From Incurvaria masculella (lineage: Eukaryota; Arthropoda; Insecta; Lepidoptera; Incurvariidae), in contig OX335652.1 in assembly GCA_946894095.1 (NCBI GenBank), positions 18,499,001 to 18,563,000 of the forward strand: a stretch of DNA of 64,000 nt. The letters run 5' to 3'. Below, in pieces: positions 61,601 to 64,000 of the stretch. Every line of letters begins with the position of its first letter. Position 1 is the first letter of the stretch. Under the pieces are notes generated by a model. That model was not told the origin of the DNA, ran no database searches, and saw only the letters and a program-made list of their open reading frames with translations. A program made the position numbers and the translations under genes.

Positions 61601-64000
61601 TATTGAAAAAAATATCGAGCGTCGTGTTTTCGAAAAGTTAACTGACTACATTTGTATGTTTTACCTGAACACACATGTGGACGGACAACAGAACATACTT
61701 TAATTAAATAGTGCATATATTTTTTTGAAGTAGAATGTAGGTTTATTTGATAAAATATTTAAAAATAAAAATCATAAGTATAAAATATAAAAATCTTCCA
61801 CGGGGACTGATGACATTGTCCCCATAACGGAGGCAGCGTCCATTTTGACTTCAGAATGATTACTAATTTTAAACTCTTTACACCAATACAAAAATACATG
61901 CCTTGAAGCTTGATCAATTTCCCTCAAAACATAACTTTTGATTCAAATTGATAAACAAGCCTGTTCTTTGTCATTTTGCCCCAGTTCACGCTGTTTGTCA
62001 GCTTGCGACGCGGCCTACAAGTAATGCAGTGACTAATGGGCGTATATTTTATTGCGTCACATGAAATTATCTTGCAAATGTTTGGTGGCGAACATATTAC
62101 AATAAAACCTGCTCCTTTTCCTGCTCATTTTCTTCTCCCGAAATATACGAGGATAATCACTCACTCATAACATAAGCGGCGGTATTGAATCCGTAGCCCA
62201 AAAACGCCTCGAAGAATTCCACCGACCCGTACATTTCGTAATTGACCGAGAATGACTTCAGGATTCCGAGGGTCGATGCGAAAAACACAAAGATTGTAAA
62301 CGCCATCTTTCGTCCCCATCTGCAAAACATTTTAACAAATTTCATTTTTGTTTACCTTCGTTATTGTTTAGGTTCTTTATATGTATTTATTCTTACTTTT
62401 TTTACTATTGGGCCCAGCTCCAAACAAATTAAGATACAATAATAAGAAAAAGGCGGCCAAGTGCGAGTCAGACTCGCACACGAAGGGTTCCGTAACATCG
62501 TACAAGATTTAATACAAAAAAATCACTATGTTTGAATGGGACCCCCTTTAATTTTTATTATTTTATTATTTAACCTGTTTGTTGTTATAGCGTCAAAATC
62601 AATACACACTCTGTGACAATTTCAGCTGCCTACCTATTACGGTTCATGAGATACAGCCCTGTGACAGACGGACAGACGGACGGACGGACGGAAGGACGGA
62701 CGGAGGGACGGACGGACGGACGGACGGACGGACGGACAGCGGAGGCTTAGTAATAGGGTTCCGTTTTCACCACGGAGGATAGAGGTAGAGGTTTTCACCC
62801 TTTGGGTACGGACCCCTAAAAACATGATTTGTTTATACATTTTAAAAAAATGGAGGAGTTGGATTTTTTTCTTTCAAAACTACCATTTGTAATGACAAAC
62901 GACAAATTCCATAGTCTTCCAACATGGATGGGAAGAAATGTGGGCTAAATTGTAACGTTCCGAATCCCACACAACACGTTACGTAGATCAAAATAATCTC
63001 GCTCAGGGTCGCGTGTGTCATGCTGAAACTGACAGACACATATAATCTGAAGATAATACAGGGGTACGCCCCGACTTCGTGACACTCCGAGAACAAGGAA
63101 ACGTTCAACGAGAATGTAGCAAAGGCAAGGTGATACGAGTTCCTGTTGTTATGGGGGGTATCAACACCAAACTAGAAGTACAAGAACACGACATTCCGTG
63201 GATTAACTCATATGGTTTTGAGAAAAAGAACTCCAGAGAGCATCTACTAGAAAACTTGATTGAAAATCGGTGGTTATTCTTAGTACATTTTTTTAAAGAA
63301 GAAATGTAAAAATAGTGGACATAGAGGAGCTAAGACGGAGGTACTAAAAACGCGAATGACTTCATGATTTAGTTAGAGATGTCTCAGTGATCTACAGGTC
63401 CGACACCGCCTGTATGAGCCACCCTAAATTTCAACTTAAAGCGCAAAAGATATTGATTTGTGATGGCCAAGCTTGTAAACGTTTCGATTGGAAACCACGG
63501 CGAATTGAACTGATCAGAAATGTGAGACGGAAATGTTTTCCACCGCAGCGATCTGGGAAAGTGGTTATGCTCTCGAGCGATATCTTAGACCATATAAAGA
63601 GGAGACGGGAAATGTTGCCATTTAGAAATTGCCAAGCCTGACATGACCAGGACGTGTATTCTTGGCATTCAGTCATTGCGGATTCAGTAGAGTTAACAGT
63701 AATGTCAAAGTAAATTCTTCTTCTGTTAACTCTACTGAATCCGCAATGACTGAATGCCAAGAATACACGTCCTGGACGATCACCGAGCCACATTAACCCT
63801 GTAGGAGACTTTACTATTTCCCGGACATCGATAAATACGAGATAAGGATAGCTCTCAGACGCTTAGTAATAAGAAAGGCCCGGGCATCACGTTTACCTCT
63901 ATCCTCCGTAGGCATCACCAATCTTATCTACTCATCGGTTGAAAGGAAACGTTACAAAACAAATCGTAGTACTTACCGGTCCGATATAAATCCCGTTATC
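55478..64000 (-). CDS. Gene C: SLC22-type organic cation transporter-like MFS protein (partial; exons 3-7)
   Basis: Complement join, in transcription order: 64000-63977 (end of exon 3), 62319-62165, 58158-57529, 56808-56627, 55651-55478. Exons 1-2 and most of 3 lie beyond the right edge. About 387 residues are visible. Hallmarks: [123 protein letters not shown]. Same phases as A and B, with exons 4-6 of 155, 630 and 182 bp. Multispan transporter of the plasma membrane; substrate unknown. The shortest C-tail of the three. Confidence 0.92.
55793..56105 (+). mobile_element. GGAC-repeat element (gene C intron 6)
   Basis: CCGGCCAAGTGCGCGTCGG to GGGTTCCGTTTGCACCCTTT; the final CTAAAAA is missing. 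(GGAC)n at about 56016-56070. Confidence 0.85.
56627..56808 (-). CDS. Gene C exon 6
   Basis: Acceptor GATTGCAG|CG and donor CTTTTG|GTGAGT; 182 bp. It encodes [18 protein letters not shown]..., [14 protein letters not shown] and [15 protein letters not shown]. Confidence 0.92.
57529..58158 (-). CDS. Gene C exon 5 (TM4-TM9 core)
   Basis: Acceptor ATTTTCAG|TC and donor GTCA|GTAAGT; 630 bp. It encodes [14 protein letters not shown]..., [28 protein letters not shown], a linker with several acidic residues, [20 protein letters not shown] and [10 protein letters not shown]. Confidence 0.93.
58170..58860. other. Gene C intron 4, left part
   Basis: AT-rich, nothing recognised. Confidence 0.4.
58862..59512 (+). 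mobile_element. GAAGTCGG composite with TTAGG-core palindrome, copy 2 (gene C intron 4)
   Basis: Inverted copy of 7217-7860. TTTTAACCGACTTCAAAAAA at the left; palindrome 59218-59504; uninterrupted (GGTTA)n at 59325-59376 in the loop side. Confidence 0.82.
59565..60720 (-). mobile_element. Helitron-like element, full copy 2 (gene C intron 4)
   Basis: 1156 bp on the minus strand: host A, then TCTAATAAATATTATAAAGG at 60720, to CCGCAG-CTAG at 59565, then host T. This is the expected A^T insertion with no target duplication. Carries (CCAT)n at 60632-60690 on the plus strand and the same GC-rich block (60415-60470). Confidence 0.85.
60860..60932 (+). mobile_element. GGAC-repeat element, 5' fragment (gene C intron 4)
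   Basis: CCGGCCAAGTGCGAATCGG through ATCGTACAAGATTTAACACA, then an abrupt change to half of a foldback element. Confidence 0.75.
60933..60995 (+). mobile_element. Foldback element, right half only
   Basis: CTTTCGGTTAGTCGTAGTTC and GCGATTATTTATCTCAG match the right arm of the copies at 9214 and 24891. Confidence 0.6.
61000..62160. other. Gene C intron 4, right part
   Basis: AT-rich with a TATA/CATA-rich run at 61445-61560; nothing coding recognised. Confidence 0.4.
62165..62319 (-). CDS. Gene C exon 4
   Basis: Acceptor TTTTGCAG|A and donor ATGA|GTGAGT; 155 bp. It encodes (R)[13 protein letters not shown]... to [18 protein letters not shown]. Confidence 0.9.
62452..62822 (+). mobile_element. 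GGAC-repeat element (gene C intron 3)
   Basis: GGCGGCCAAGTGCGAGTCAG ... CTAAAAA, with (GGAC)n at 62667-62740 and a 25-bp duplication of the TTTTCACC region near the right end. Confidence 0.86.
62823..63646. other. Gene C intron 3, unassigned part
   Basis: Two ORFs of 76 and 84 codons on the plus strand (63079-63309, 63387-63641) have ordinary amino-acid composition but no family I know. They sit antisense inside a gene C intron. Confidence 0.3.
63647..63775 (+). mobile_element. Near-perfect palindrome element, copy 2 (gene C intron 3)
   Basis: CCAGGACGTGTATTCTTGGC ... GCCAAGAATACACGTCCTGG; arms of about 51 bp around an AT-rich loop. 129 bp. Confidence 0.85.
63977..64000 (-). CDS. Gene C exon 3, 3' end only
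   Basis: Read on the minus strand, the last 24 bases of the window give ITGFISD plus two bases of the split Arg codon, then GACCG|GTAAGT. This matches LITGQISDR of gene B and LSGLISDR of gene A. Confidence 0.85.

Overview
The window looks like nuclear DNA from an insect, most probably a moth or butterfly. The reasons are intron-split genes, eukaryotic tRNA genes, stretches of the insect telomere-type repeat TTAGG/CCTAA, and very many copies of an interspersed repeat that I recognise from lepidopteran genomes. That repeat begins CCGGCCAAGTGCGAGTCGG, carries a (GGAC)n block and ends CGGAACCCTAAAAA. I see no bacterial operons, no CRISPR array and no recognisable virus.

Three paralogous membrane-transporter genes of the SLC22 / organic cation transporter branch of the major facilitator superfamily carry nearly all the recognisable coding capacity. 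Gene A (+) has seven exons, 17866-34379, 604 codons. Gene B (-) has seven exons, 47748-39145, 548 codons. Gene C (-) enters from beyond the right edge and shows the end of exon 3 and exons 4-7, 64000-55478. I joined exons by hand at GT/AG sites. All three share the same intron positions and phases: exon 3 is 101 bp in A and B, exon 4 is 149/155/155, exon 5 is 633/630/630 and exon 6 is 182/182/182. This shows origin by duplication. A and B converge tail to tail; B and C are tandem.

Layout: 1-17.4 kb is repeat-rich DNA with no recognisable gene, apart from a CpG-rich promoter-like patch near 2.2-2.4 kb. 17.4-34.6 kb is gene A; its first intron holds a higher-order minisatellite and its fifth intron holds a tRNA-His gene. 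34.6-39.1 kb is the A-B spacer with a tRNA-Glu gene and a 100-bp tandem repeat. 39.1-47.9 kb is gene B. 47.9-55.4 kb is the B-C spacer, ending in an array of decayed copies of gene C's last exon. 55.4-64 kb is the 3' part of gene C.

Mobile DNA dominates the rest: about 19 copies of the GGAC-repeat element; about 20 SINE copies or fragments sharing one body but carrying either a tRNA-like or a 5S-rRNA-like head; Helitron-like elements with TC...CTAG ends in A^T sites; several foldback or TTAA-flanked TIR elements; and 3' ends of non-LTR retrotransposons. The most interesting points are the head-swapped SINEs, the decayed terminal-exon array, the palindromes with telomere-type cores, the GC-rich quadruplex-prone Helitron cargo, the heptad-repeat N-terminus of gene A and the repeat touching a splice donor in gene B. 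Repeat boundaries are approximate unless a terminal motif is stated.
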